Below, piece by piece: positions 23,284 through 36,276 of a stretch of 64,000 nt of DNA. The notes under the pieces were generated by a model. The model was not told the DNA's origin and searched no databases. It saw only the letters and a list, made by a program, of their open reading frames with translations. The DNA is taken from positions 1 through 64,000 of the forward strand of contig BSBM01002082.1 in assembly GCA_027924585.1 (NCBI GenBank), in the 5' to 3' direction. How positions within the stretch are numbered: the stretch's first letter is position 1; every line of letters begins with the position of its first letter. Source of the stretch: Larix kaempferi (lineage: Eukaryota; Streptophyta; Pinopsida; Pinales; Pinaceae). Both the position numbers and the translations under genes were made by a program.

Positions 23284-24975
23284 GTTCCGAAGGTGCCAGA
23301 AAATCAAGAGCAGCAGCAAGTACCTGAAACTCCTGCAACTGTAAGAAGATCTACCAGGTTAAATAGACTCCTTGAAAGATACTCTCCTTCAATGTATTAT
23401 TTATTGATGATTGATTCTGGTGAACCAGAATGTTATGAAGAAGCAATGCAGGTGGAAACTAGAAAGAAATGGGTGCAAGGCATGAATGAGGAGATGGACT
23501 CATTGGTAGGAAACCAGACTTGGGATCTAGTTCAGTTGCCTGCTGGTAAAAGAGCATTGCAAAACAAATGGATTTACAGGTTGAAGGAAGAAGAAGGAGG
23601 TAAGAAGCGGTACAAGGCCAGACTTGTTGTAAAGGGGTTTGCACAGAAGAAAGGTATAGATTTTGATGAAATATTTTTTCGTATTGTTAAGATGACTTCA
23701 ATTAGGACTATCTTAAGTCTAGTGGCGGTAGAAGATTTGCATCTTGAACAGTTAGATGTAAAAACAACCTTCCTCCATGGGGATTTGGAGGAAGAAATAT
23801 ATATGCAGCAGCCACAAGGGTATGAGATCAAAGGTAAGGAGGATCTGGTATGCAGGTTGAAAAAGAGCTTGTATGGCTTGAAGCAAGCTCCAAGGCAGTG
23901 GTATCTAAAGTTTGACAGGTTTATGACAGAACAAGGTTATAGTAGATGTCATTCTGACCACTGTGTTTATTTCAAGAAGCTAGACAATGGAAGATATATT
24001 ATCTTGTTATTGTATGTGGATGACATGCTTGTTGCAGAGTCTGACATGCAAGATATAAATGTACTCTAAAGGAAGCTAGCTAATTCATTTGCGATGAAGG
24101 ATTTGGGTGTTGCAAAGCAAATCCTTGGTATGAGAATAACGAGAGACAGTAAAAATCGCAAATTGACATTATCTCAAAGTGAGTACATACAAAAGGTGTT
24201 GGAGAGGTTCAGAATGCAGAATGCAAAACCTGTAAGTACACCTTTGGCTAGCCATTTCAGTCTAAGTAAGGAAATGTCTCCCAAGACACAAGAAGAGACA
24301 GATTACATGTCCAAGATTCCCTATCAATCAGCAGTTGGCAGCTTGATGTATGCCATGGTGTGCACAAGACTAGATATTGCACATGCAGTGGGAGCTGTGA
24401 GCAGATATATGAACAATCCAGGTAAAGAACATTAGAAGGCAGTACAGTGGATTCTCAGGTATTTGAGAGGTACTACCACTGAGGCATTATGTTTTGGAGG
24501 TTCAGACACTGTTCTACATGGATATATTGATGCAGATATGGCAGGTGACAAGGATAGCGGGAGGAGCACCACAGGGTATGTGTTTACTGTAGGTGGAACA
24601 ACAGTAAGCTGGATTTCGAAACTACAGAAGGTTGTTGCACTTTCAACAACAGAAGCAGAGTATGTTGCCATTACAGAGGCTAGTAAAGAGATGATTTGGT
24701 TGCAGAGGTTTATGGAGGAAGTGGGTAAGAAGCAGAAGGATAGCAGATTGTATAGTGACAGCCAGAGTGCCAATCACCTTGCAAAGAACTCAAGATTCCA
24801 TTCCAGGACTAAACATATACAGCTCAAGTACCATTTCATACGCTCTGTTCTGGAAGATGAACTGTTAAAGCTGGAAAAGATACATGCTAGCCAGAATCCT
24901 GCAGACATGTTCACAAAGGTAGTGACCAGAGAGAAACTGAGTTCATGCTCAGTTTCAGTTGGCCTACTAGCATGA
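23284..24975 (+). pseudogene. Copia A reverse transcriptase and RNase H
   Basis: After the inserted LTR, pol resumes with VPKVPENQEQQQ and STRLNRL. RT follows (WVQGMNEEMDSL, NKWIYRLKEE, ARLVVKGFAQKKGIDF, QLDVKTTFLHGDLEEEIYMQ, SLYGLKQAPRQWY) with active site YVDD at 24013-24024. The expected F-AP motif reads FFRIVK. A TAA at 24067-24069 and a TAG at 24433-24435 interrupt an otherwise continuous frame. RNase H carries DADMAGDKDSGRSTTGY and LSTTEAEYVA, and the protein ends at 24975. In an active copy these domains copy genomic RNA into DNA; here only short pieces could be translated. Confidence 0.95.
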
Positions 24976-25049
24976 AGGTCAAGAGGAGAAATTTTCCAAG
25001 TCCAAGTCCAGCAAGTGCAGCAACGATGGATTTGCTATGATCAGTCTCC

Positions 25050-25060
25050 AAGTGGGAGAT
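25050..25060 (+). promoter_or_regulatory. Polypurine tract of copia A
   Basis: AAGTGGGAGAT lies directly before the 3' LTR start. It matches the usual copia second-strand priming tract. Confidence 0.85.
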
Positions 25061-25637
25061 TGTTGGTTGTGGAGCCAGATCTTCTAGTCTCATAGATGAT
25101 ATTGTATCAGCCGGTTTTGTACCCCAGTTTTATATGATATGTAGGTGGACTGTACAGTCACCCCAGCGGGGGGCATCGCCTCCCCACAGGGTTCCAGGGG
25201 GGACCATCCCCCCTGGCTGGGGGGTCTAGGGGCAACGCCCCCGAAGAAAAATTTTGGGGCTGTTTTCGCCACCTGTTTTGTAGGCCCATGGTTTTGGGTA
25301 TCCCATGGTATTTTCCCATTGTATTTCCCTTATAAAATAAATACATTGTAATATGGCTAGGGATGATGATGATGTATTAGGTTTTATGCATTATAAAGAT
25401 CTCTGAGATCAGAAGAGAGACTGTGAAACAGAGAAGAGGAAGTGCAGCAGTTGTGCTGCAGGTTGTATCCCTTCACCTTGCTGGATGGTAATAATAATAA
25501 GGACTAGCAAATTCAGTGTGGACGTAGCCAAAGTTGGGTGAACCACGATATATCTGTATCTCTCTTGTAATGTGTATGTGTGATTATATTTGCATTTCTG
25601 TTTATTGTTATTGCTCTGCAATCCTGTTTTTCTAACA
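25061..25637 (+). repeat. 3' LTR of copia A
   Basis: The LTR is 577 bp, collinear without gaps with the 5' LTR, with TATAAAAT at 25331-25338. Most differences I counted are transitions. Confidence 0.97.
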
Positions 25638-25642
25638 TGAAC

Positions 25643-27889
25643 CTCAGTTCATAATTTGATGGCTATTATATAGACTGCCTACGTCTTTAATGGTCAGTTT
25701 GGAATAAATGAGCCTCAAGCTCCAGTCCCATCTTTCAAGGCACTATGACCACATTTCAAGGGAGTTGTCCCATACCAACAGCTAGTTAGTTGCATCATGA
25801 TGCTGCCACTTGTCCATTGCCTTCTACCCCAGATTCCATTCCACCTAGTGGATCAGTAACCACTCTTTCAACAGTCCTCTTAGGTGTTTGTCTCCTCTTT
25901 TATTTATTAAATAATAAAATATTGTGCAAATTACAGTCATCCTTAGACACCTGTCCAACATAAAACTTTACAATAAAATTTATCGTAATGTTTTCTAACA
26001 CAAAATGTTTTCCAGCAAAAAGGGTATGTTACAGAAAAATTGAAATAAAAACACATATTTTGATAATATGAGTCTCAACATTGGTCACCCTCCATTGTAT
26101 TAAAAAATCCACTAGTCACATTATATTTCATGACAAAATAAATCTTGTAGCCTTGGTCACTTTGGAGTGGCATAAAAACTAAGAGCATAAATGGACAGAA
26201 AGGTGCCTCTTACAATGAGGTTGATATTGACAATGTCCAAGCCAATTATAGGAATTTCGTAGACCTCAACAAATATATAACCAATTAACACAAAAGCGGT
26301 TAGGGGAACTTTAACATCAAAGTGGGGGTTAAATTGATGTTGCATCCCATTAACATCCCAAAAAACACAAGCACATAAACACCAAGGTAAATGTGTTCAT
26401 GGATTAACACAATTGGAAATTCTAGTCGGTTTTTCTCTTTGCAATTATGACTAGGATAAAGTGAAGTTGAAAAAATTAAAATGGCATTGAAAATGTCCAG
26501 GAAGTCATGCCATGCATGCCACATAGATCCCAATAATGGTTGCACACATATATCAAGAAAAAATGAATTTTACATAGAACCACTTTAGTAATTTTAGATA
26601 GAATGTCATGAGCTTTCTAATATGGAAATGTTTTGAATTTTTTCACCTACATTTGAACTGCTTGCTTTAAATCTTAAAAAATATAGATTTAAAACCATCA
26701 TTCAACTTCACCCAAGAGACGAATAAAAATTCACCCAAGAGACAAATAAACTCTAATTGTAAATATGTCATTGTAAATATAAGTATTCAAAAATTAACAA
26801 AAACTAGAGATATAATAAATCCCATAGCAGAAATAGACTATGGTTTTATGAAAGATATATATTAAGCAATGAATCGTCTAATTTTGTTAACTAGAAACAA
26901 AATAAATAGCATATAGTAATTTAATGAAGTGTTTCTTCTTTTGTAAAGTATTAACTTGTTTCATTTTTATAATTAAAGATAGCATAAGCAAAATACATAT
27001 AATTCTAAAAACACTACTCAACTTAGATGCAAAATCATGAAAGATAAGGTGTTTCCCCAGCAGTTAGTGCTTATTTCCTTATTATCTCTTGCTAGATTTC
27101 ACCAATAATATAAGACATGCTTATGGAGTTACATTATATCCTTATGATTTCTCTAGCTCACAATATGAGATAAGATGTTAAATAAGGACTTTCCAAATAA
27201 GAGGCACTAATAAGAGGAAGACTTCACAATCTCTCAAATGCTTAATGATTGGAAAGGGGCACATCACCCAATCTTGGCAAGGGGCACACCACCCAAGCCT
27301 CTGAAAAGCACAGATCTCTCCAAGACGAATAATCAAAGTGACAAAATATCCCCAAGGAGACTCTCATGCTCCTTTTATAAACCTCTGGTAGGTTTCTTCC
27401 TTTCTCTAGATCCTTCTTTCTTGGAATTTGAATTAGGGATGAGTTGGAGACTTCTTTTGCAAGTTTATTTTGCATTTGGACTGACTTGCCTCATCAATTT
27501 TTCCCTCACTGGATAAATTTGGATCTGTAGCTATCCTAGAGCCTTTTGATTTCTTTCCTTGTTTTACTAACCTTTCTTGAGCCTTATATTCCAAAATCAA
27601 GAAAGTTATGTCCTCTTTTCTTTTCTGGTAGAAGACCAACAAGATGAATATGCTCTACCATATACCATTTGCATGTGTTGCACCACTTTGCATACTTCAA
27701 TTCTTCATTCTTGAGTATTTTCCATGGAATCCTCTCACTCACCCTTCCATGAGTCTCTAAGCAACCATCCTACCACAAAACCACTCCTATGTCTCCCTTG
27801 GAAGCATCACCTTTGCGCACACATAGCGGAGTGAAACCTGATGAGGCAATATTTGAACAATGATTGAACATTTTCTTCATTCCTTTGAA
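25643..27889. other. Unassigned AT-rich stretch
   Basis: This holds the right half of the copia A target and about 2 kb without a gene I can support. Open frames are all below about 95 codons (for example 27238-27516) and lack recognisable motifs. Confidence 0.45.
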
Positions 27890-29570
27890 TACTCTTTTGA
27901 ACCATGAGATCTAGTTATGGAACCATGAACATTATTGGTGGAACCATGAGCACTATTGGTGGAAACATGAGCTCAATTTATGGAACCATGAGCATTGTTG
28001 GTGGAACCATGAGCTCTAGTTATGGACATTGTTGGTGGAACCATGAGCTTTATTGATGGAACCATGAGCATTGTTGGTGGAACAATGAGTTTTAGTTATG
28101 GAACCATGAGCTCTATTTATGGAACCATGAGAATTATTGGGGGAACCATGAGCTTTAGTTATGGAACCATGAGAATTATTGGGGGAACCATGAGCTTTAG
28201 TTATGGAACCATGAGATCTAGTTATGGAACCATGAACATTATTGGTGGAACCATGAGCACTATTGGTGGAACCATGATCTCTATTTATGGAACCATGATC
28301 ATTGTTGGTGGAACCACGAGTTCTAGTTATGAGCATTGTTGGTGGAACTATGACCTCTATTGATGGAACCATGAGCATTGTTGGTGGAACCATGAGATTT
28401 AGTTATGGAACCATGAGCTCTATTTATGGAACCATGAGCATTATTGGTGGAACCATGAGCTCTATTTAAGGAACCATGAGAATTGTTGGGGGAACCATGA
28501 GCTTTAGTTATGGAACCATGAGCTCCAGTTATGGAACCATGAACATTATTGGTGGAACCATGAGCATTGTTGGTGGAACCATGAGCTCTAGTTATGGAAC
28601 CATGAACATTATTGGTGGAACCATGAGCTCTGTATGTGGAACCATGAGCTCTATTTATGGAACCATGAGCATTATTGGTGGAACCATGAGCATTGTTGGT
28701 GGAATCATGAGCTCTATTTACGGAACCATGAGCTCTATATATGGAACCATGAGAATTGTTGGGGGAACCATGAGCTTTAGTTATGGAACCATGAGCTCTA
28801 GTTATGGAAACATGAACATTATTGATGGAACCATGAACATTGTTGGTGGAACCATGATCTCTAGTTATGGAACCATGAACATTATTGCTGGAACCATGAG
28901 CACTGTTTGTGGAACCATGAGCTCTATTTATGGAACCATGAGCATTATTGGTGGAACCATGAGCATTGTTGGTGGAACCATGAGCTCTATTTATGGAACC
29001 ATGAGATTTGTTGGGGGAACCATGAGCTTTAGTTATGGAACCATGAGATCTAGTTATGGAACCATGAACATTATTGGTGTAACCATGAGCACTATTGGTG
29101 GAACCATGAGCTCTAGTTATGGAACCATGAACATTATTGGTGGGACCATGAGCATTGTTGGTGGAACCATGAGCTCTAGTTATGGAACCATGAACATTAT
29201 TGGTGGAACCATGAGCACTATTTGTGGAACCATGAGCTCTATTTATGGAACTATGAGCATTATTGGTGGAACCATGGGCATTGTTGGTGGAACCATGAGC
29301 TCTATTTATGGAACCATGAGAATTGTCGGGGGAACCATGAGCTTTAGTTATGGAACTATGAGATCTAGTTATGGAACCATGAACATTATTGGTGGAACCA
29401 TGAACACTATTGGTGGAACCATGAGCTCTAGTTATGAACATTGTTGGTGGAACCATGATCTCTAGTTATGGAACCATAAACATTGTTAGTGGAACCATGA
29501 GCTCTAGTTATGGAACCATGAACATTACTGGTGGAACCATGAGCACTATCCATGGATCCACGAGCTCTAA
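27890..29570. repeat. 21-bp minisatellite array 2, single orientation, with higher-order repeats
   Basis: This is the same monomer family as array 1, running forward throughout (GGAACCATGAGC plus a variable 9-mer). From 28476 the plus frame stays open for exactly 47 heptads with no length change; the minus strand is open for 377 codons from 29456. Variant monomers recur in a fixed order: the pair encoding MRIVGGT or MRFVGGT then MSFSYGT comes back after 13, 12 and 15 monomers. The array therefore grew partly by duplicating blocks of about 250-315 bp. Every monomer contains ATG in the context ACCATGAG. Confidence 0.95.
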
Positions 29571-29829
29571 TGGACATCATAAATAAATATACACTCCACT
29601 GTTGTTGAACAAGAACATCTCGTACACTTCATAAGCCATTGTTTGGGGAAAAGTTGAAAATCAACATAATTCAAATTGGAACCTTTGAGATAATATTACT
29701 AATTTTTGATTGGGGATATTACACGGGTTTAGAGTGAGAGATAGAGAGTATCAAACATGAAAGACTGTGAAGTATTGAAGGAAAATATGTAGAAGCTCAC
29801 CAATATATACTATAAGTTTTGGATGCCCC
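29571..29829. other. Short unassigned spacer between array 2 and GA repeats
   Basis: Nothing recognised. Part of this text (AAGACTGTGAAGTATTGAAG, GGAAAATATG, ACCAATAT) recurs in altered form near 30255-30310 within the GA-rich block. Confidence 0.5.
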
Positions 29830-29866
<37 letters not shown>

Positions 29867-29920
29867 TAGGGATTTATGGAGAGAGAGAGAGAGAAATATA
29901 GAGATTTGGGGTTATGGATT

Positions 29921-29963
<43 letters not shown>

Positions 29964-30532
29964 GGGGTTAGGGGTTTAGAAAGATAGAGAGAGATATTGG
30001 GGGTTAGGGTTTTAGAGAGAGAGAGAGAGATTGGGGGTTAGGGGTTTAGATAGGGAGGTAGAGAGGGAGATTGGGGGTTATGGTTTTAGAGAGAGAGAGA
30101 TTGGGGGTTAAGGGTTTAGAGAGAGAGAGAGAGAGAAAGAGATATATTGGAGGTTAGGGGTTTAGAGAGAGAGAGAGAGATTGTGGCTTAGGGGTTGAGA
30201 GAGAGACTAGGGGTTAGACATTTAGAGAGAGAGAGAGAGAGGGAGAGAGTATCAGACATTAAAGAGTGTGAATTCTTGAAGGAAAATATGCATAAGGTGA
30301 CCAATATCTACTATGAAGTTTTGGATTACCTTAATAAAGAGAGAGAGAGAGATTTTGGGTTAGGGGTTGAGAGAGAGAGAGAGGTCAGAAGAGAGACCGT
30401 GCGTGGGTGGATAGGGGTAGGGGGGAGTAAGGGGATGGCCATATATATAAATAAAGAGATTGGGATGGGGAGGTGGTTAGTGGTTTAAAGAGATAAATGA
30501 GGACTTATGGATTCAAAGAGAGATTGGGGGTT

Positions 30533-30577
<45 letters not shown>

Positions 30578-30925
30578 TGGGGGTTAGGGGTTTAGAGAGG
30601 GAGATCGATTGGGGGTTGGGATTTTAGAGAGAGGGAGAGAGATTGGGGGTTAGGTGTTTAGATAGAGAGAGAGAGAGAGGAATTAGTGGTAGGAGTAGAT
30701 GAGAGACCAATAGAAAAAGAGAGAGTGGTTGCTTAAGGGTAGGGGGGAGTAAGGGAAGAGGGATATATAGAGAGTGAGAGGGATGAAGATATGGTTAGTG
30801 GTATGGGAGAGAGATATATATAACGAGAGGGGGGTGGGGGTATGAGGGTGAAGAGTACGGGTTTGGGGAAGGAGATATATATAGATAGAGAGTTAGGGGT
30901 TGGGGGATTAGAGAGAGAGAGAGAT
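29830..30925. repeat. GA-rich repeat with telomere-like TTGGGGGTTAGGGGTTTAGA units
   Basis: (GA)n tracts of variable length alternate with a conserved 18-20-nt spacer close to ATTGGGGGTTAGGGGTTTAG. The spacer resembles the plant telomere unit TTTAGGG without being a true telomere array. About fifteen units are visible, with a less regular region at 30240-30500. Confidence 0.85.
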
Positions 30926-31260
<335 letters not shown>

Positions 31261-31361
31261 GGTTGAGAGAGAGGGGGGGTGGGTTATAAAGAGGGAGGGG
31301 GCGTGCAATTATATTGAGAAATGGAGATATAGCTATAAGGAGGGAGAAACAAATCTATAGC

Positions 31362-31512
31362 ACTAGCGCCTGCTAATAGTGCGTGTGCGCTAATAGTGCA
31401 TGCACGATATTAGTGTGTGTGCGCTATTAGTTCCCATGCGCTCTTAACATGAACACATTAATAGAATGAGCGTGATACTAGTGCACACACATTACTAATG
31501 CACACGCTCTTC
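31362..31512. repeat. Short diverged tandem units rich in CTAATAGTGC / GTGCGC
   Basis: About eight degenerate 16-18-nt units such as CTAATAGTGCGTGTGCG, CTAATAGTGCATGCACGA and CTATTAGTTCCCATGCG, several self-complementary around GTGCATGCAC. The second half runs as the complement (CTAGTGCACACAC, CTAATGCACACGC). The whole therefore has an inverted layout. Confidence 0.65.
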
Positions 31513-34500
31513 AAAATTTAATTTTTTTGGCATGCTTGCCTTTTACCATACCGTGTGTAATGACTTGGCAGGTTTGGTTCTAGGTTCGGATTGCCAAACC
31601 TTGTGCCTTGGATTGCATTATATCAAAACACATCATGTTTTGTAACCTCATGTTATTCAACCTTGAATCTGTATATTCTCCACTTGTCCACCGCTAATGA
31701 AACTACACACACTTATATAACTCTATGTGCAGATTCCAAATATCTATTTTTTGAATAAATTTGTTAGTATTTTCGATTTTTAATTCATTTTTGTTTGCAA
31801 TCATGTCATATTTATGTCAAACATTGGTCATGTATTTCAGCTATAACTTTTGACTGACTCACCTATTCTGAGAATGGAAAAGAACCTGCACAAGTATACT
31901 GGAATACCTACGCACTAAAAAAAAGTAAATTGACCGTATTAAGACCATGATAGTGGGGCCTTACCCTTGACCTTGTCATTTTAGGGCTTCGCTGACTTCC
32001 TTAATTTTAAAATATATATAAGATTAGCTTGGAAATTTTTGGGAAAATAGCGTTGCACTAGAACCACCTGTTATCTACAACTCTACATAATGTGTTTTAA
32101 AAATTTGGATAGTTTACATACCAAACCTAGGTCCTAATGCGAACATATGCATTATATTTTAGAAAAAAAGTAACATACCAATATCAAAAGAACACCATTT
32201 TTGGGGAGTCATACCTATTTTCCATAAATAAAAGTTATATATTCTAGAAGGTGATCTGATTGTCTATGTTTCATCTTTTTACACCATGTTCTAACAAGTT
32301 GTGTAGGTACCTCTAAAAATTCATTTTAATGGTTGGGTTTATGTTTTTCAAGAAGTCCATTGCAACTAACGCATCATAAATGGGTATAATTTCCTTGCAC
32401 CAACCCTTATCTAAGGCCATGATCACAACTCATTAGATTAAGAATTTGAGATTAGAGATTTATCCCCTCAATTTATCCCCCATGCATTGATGGAGACTCA
32501 TCCCTATTGACCAAAGACTTATATTGGCATTCATATTCTACTCTAAGGACAATGATCTCCTATACATGATATGTTTTATGGTTTGTGGTCTATTTCAAGG
32601 TTTGTGGTCCCCATAAGCTTCATCTAAGGCCTAAAAAGTTTATTTTCCTCTCATACCCATTGGCAAGCTCTTGGGACCTAGCCCTACTATCTAGGGAATT
32701 ATAGGAGAAACCATATTCCAATTGGAGGTGAGATATCTTGTTTAGGGAGTTTGTGTGGTAATGGCCCATAAACCCCAGAATCTTCATTTGAGCCTAAATC
32801 CAACATATTATATTGAAAATAAACATTATTTGCAATCAAACATTCAACCATGTGTTTGTTGTGTGGGTTTCTATGGTTTACATTCATCCTGATGGTTCGA
32901 ATGCATTTTAATATCTCCATTTTTCACATTGTTTTTAAATAGGCTAAACAAACCCATCACTTATTAAATTGTACAACATACTCAAATTCTAAACATATAT
33001 ATTTTTTTAAAATAATATTATTTGTTATTTATAATATATTTAACATATATATATATATATATATATTTAATATTGTTTGATATTTTTAATTTATTGATAT
33101 GTCTTGATATATATTGAAATTTTAAAATCCATATTATGTAGATTTCATTCATGTTAGAATTTTTATAGCCCTTCTCATTTAAGAAAATTAATATCCTATA
33201 ATAATATTGTTTGATCATGTTAAGACACTCAAAATTTACATTAACACTTGACCTTGTAATGTTATTATGATATTCGTAATTTTTTACAAACATATAGTTA
33301 ACATTAAATCTTTTGAAAAAATAGAGATACATATTAACAAAGTGTTCCTTATAATTGTACAAATGATTTTATGAAAATTCCATCCTTAACATACTCAACT
33401 CCTCAATAAGAATATCATAGGCATTGTATTTTGTATGAAATGTAATATATTAATATAAGAAAAACTCAACTTTCATATAATACGTAAACCTCCATAAATA
33501 AAAATTACAATTACATATTAATTTGATTTGTTATATTTGATTTTCTTACATTATATTCGAGATATGGTCATTTTTCCATACTTACATTACTACTAATAAA
33601 TCATGAAAGGATTTTATTAACTTATATTCCCTAAAATACAAACTAAATCATCAAAACTAAGAGTTCTTACATTATATTCAAGATATGGTCGTTTTTCCAT
33701 ACTTACATTACTACTAATAAATCATGAAAGAATATTATTAACTTATAGTCACTCAAATACAAAATAACTCATCAAAACTAAGAGTTCAAATATAATAGAC
33801 AACATCGACAAATTAATGTGTAAATTTGAATTCAAACATTATAGTAAGAGGAAACTCATATTATAAGTCGAACCATCAAGTTGGAGGCATGTTTTTTAAA
33901 GAAAAATGTAATAAGAAAAATCTATAAAATGGCTTCAAATTTAATTAGTAGTTTGATTATTATAGTATTTATATGATTTCAGTGTTAAGATTTTTTGTTT
34001 TTTCCTAGGAAATTATAAGTTTTTGATAGACAATAGATAATTGTAACTAAGTATGGAGAAAGATAACTTGTTTATAGCAATTAATTTATCACCTATAAGT
34101 GTTCAATGGTTGTGTTAGTGACAACTATGTATTACCTAATTCCTAATTCGAAAAGTTGTTTTAGTTACAGAAGTGTTAGACCCAGTCATTTGGTAGAACT
34201 CTTTGATCAGACCTATCCAACAAGTAAAATTCAAAATTCATATCTATATCGATGATATGTAAAACCGGCCTTATGAATGTATTTTCCACTGTAGAAGAGA
34301 GGATTTTTAGGGGTGACTGAATCCATATGTGGTACAACATCATGATTCAGGGTGATGTGTAGACCTTCAACTTTTTAACATCAATCTTGTGGTTGGAAAT
34401 TGAGGCTAATACAATTTTTAATGCGTCACAAAGACCACTCCTTCCCACTAGAAGATGGATTGGATTTCAAAGACAATCTTACTTTTACGTTTGGAGTTTA

Positions 34501-34795
34501 TATTTCTTCCTACTTATTTGAATGTTATTGGTGTTTATTATGTGTTAAATAATTCCAATATTTAATTATCGACTGGGGTTGGTAATCTTAGAGTTGTCAC
34601 AAAATATATGCCGAGGTAGAAAGAAAACTATGATATGTACTATGCAGGTCCTAGGGATGTTTTCTTTCAAAATGAAAAACTGAGTTAAAAAGTATTAAAC
34701 TACAATCTACTGAATGAATTCAAACTTGACCTAGTAACTTAAAAGAATTATGATGCGATTTCAAAATGTAAAGCCTAACTATAAAACTACACTAT
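31513..34795. other. Unassigned AT-rich stretch with small repeats
   Basis: No gene is supported. It contains a (TA)n run at about 33044-33066 and a 121-bp tandem duplication: copies at 33543-33663 and 33664-33784, both starting TTCTTACATTATATTC. Intact copies of LTRs were not seen. Confidence 0.6.
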
Positions 34796-34800
34796 ACTAA

Positions 34801-36262
34801 TGTTGATGTATTTGTAACTTCAGAAGATATTCACTTGTATATTGTATTTGTACTTTATTGTATCCCAAACGGAGATGTATTATTCCTCCGATTGGAAGTG
34901 TCATCAGTTGTACTTGCTGTTAGGATATTACTATACTCCATCCTAGTGCCACCAGTATTTTGATCATTTACATTTTCAGTCATGCATGCACTTTTAGGGT
35001 TTGCATGCATCATTTAGGGTTTGCATGCATTCCAGTCATCAGTCCAGCACCTAGACCTCAGTTAGCCAGGCCCCGAGAGCTTCTCTCATATCAGTTTTAT
35101 CCCTCCTAGAGCTTAGTGCACCCTTCCTCCTTGATTTAAGGAAGCCACTCGTCCTTCTCACCTACCAGTCCAGTTTACTTCAGTTATCCACCAGTCTTTC
35201 CTTGATTTGAGGCCAGACTGACTCCTCACTGCTGTTATCACTACGATTTACCTCCGATGAGATGGACTACCTGTTCTAACTCCAGTTAGCTCCTCATGCA
35301 CCCTCCACTGAGTCTCCTTCATTCAGTTAGTGTCTCCATGTGTCATTTACATTCAGTTACACCTACCACACTCAGTTAGACTCAATTTAACTGACAGTTG
35401 ACAGTTACTTGTGCATTGATGACTCCATCGATGATAAGATAGACTACTATTTGTGCTCCGATGACACTCCCGTGATCCTTTGATCACTCCATGAAGGCTA
35501 ATTCAAATTGCCACCTTAGGCATTCGAATCCTCATGCATTGTACTATTTATTTGTCCATATTGTGATTAATTAACTAGTGTGTGTGAAGTATTTTTGCTT
35601 CTATCCGAGTTCTACTGTATTATTATTATGTTGCTCATTATACTGCATTGACCACTCTTCTTCTATTTTCTTGCTTAATCAATTACTTTCTTGTGAGGTA
35701 TACATCATCTCTTAGATATGCTGTGAGGATTTTCACACTTGCATATGTTGCAAGTTATATTGTAAGTGTCGTAACTTATACTTGATGGGTTATTAGACCA
35801 CCTTGATGGGGTCGGCCCTGTATGAGTCATGTGGGTCAAAGGGTTATTAGACCACCCTAGTAGGGGTCGGCCCAGTCAACATTATGTTAAGTGGTTAATT
35901 TGAGGCCGACCTAGTTGAGTAAAGGTCAAGTGAAAGTTAGTGTATAAATAGAGAGTGTGTCTCTCTCATTTTACACATTGTCTCATTCACTCACTTCGCA
36001 TTAGTGAGAGAAGACGAGGGTGCGCGGAAGTGGAGGAGGAGCATGCTGATGAATATATCTATCTCTTGGGTTTGATCATGGTGATCCTTGTATTGATGCT
36101 TATTCTATCTCTAAGGAAGTTGCGGGGTTTTTTACCTTCTTGGTTTTCCCCGGTGAAATGTTTTGTGTCTCTTGTCTCTTGTCTCTTATGCTTGATATGT
36201 TGTACATGTTATTCTTTTAGTTAAGATCCTAGATCTATTGATTAAATACTAAAAAACTAACA
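34801..36262 (+). repeat. 5' LTR of copia B, split by a solo LTR
   Basis: The LTR runs TGTTGATGTATTTGTAAC ... CTAACA. It is interrupted after 34917 by the family C solo LTR and resumes at 35743. TATAAATA at 35943-35950 is the likely promoter. An 89-codon open frame downstream of TATA (35955-36224) is mirrored in the 3' LTR, but I treat it as leader sequence. Confidence 0.96.
34913..35742. mobile_element. Solo LTR, family C, copy 1, inside the 5' LTR of copia B
   Basis: An 820-bp unit (34918-35737) starts TGTTAGGATATTACTATAC and ends GGATTTTCACA. It is flanked by CTTGC on both sides (34913-34917 and 35738-35742). It is absent at the corresponding point of the 3' LTR (after 41574), which proves it inserted after copia B. 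A second copy is at 43129-45024. Confidence 0.96.
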
Positions 36263-36276
36263 TGGTATCAGATCTA
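36263..36276 (+). promoter_or_regulatory. Primer binding site of copia B
   Basis: TGGTATCAGATC starts directly after the terminal CA of the 5' LTR. It matches the initiator-methionine tRNA primer site TGGTATCAGAGC with one difference. Confidence 0.88.

Larger units (their letters stand above)
19094..25642 (+). mobile_element. Ty1/copia retrotransposon A with LTRs and target duplication
   Basis: This is a structurally complete but coding-defective copia element, 19099-25637, flanked by the 5-bp duplication TGAAC (19094-19098 and 25638-25642). LTRs are 577 bp each and start TG and end CA. A tRNA primer site follows the 5' LTR and a polypurine tract precedes the 3' LTR. The domain order gag, protease, integrase, reverse transcriptase, RNase H is that of Ty1/copia, with wording close to the Tnt1-like lineage. 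It is interrupted by stops at 21119, 24067 and 24433, a frameshift near 21650 and a 1,299-bp solo LTR in pol. By hand count the two LTRs differ at about 30 positions with no length change, so it is not a recent insertion. Confidence 0.97.

Noticed and set aside
28323-29465. 377- and 329-codon open frames in array 2 as genes
   Set aside because: Same explanation as array 1. I kept the length conservation as a finding but not as a gene call.
29830-30925. True telomeric sequence
   Set aside because: The units are TTAGGGG-like but embedded between GA tracts, with no run of TTTAGGG.
35955-36224. 89-codon hydrophobic ORF in copia B LTRs (also 41787-42077)
   Set aside because: It lies in the transcribed leader of both LTRs and differs between them like the rest of the LTR, and no independent evidence of translation exists.
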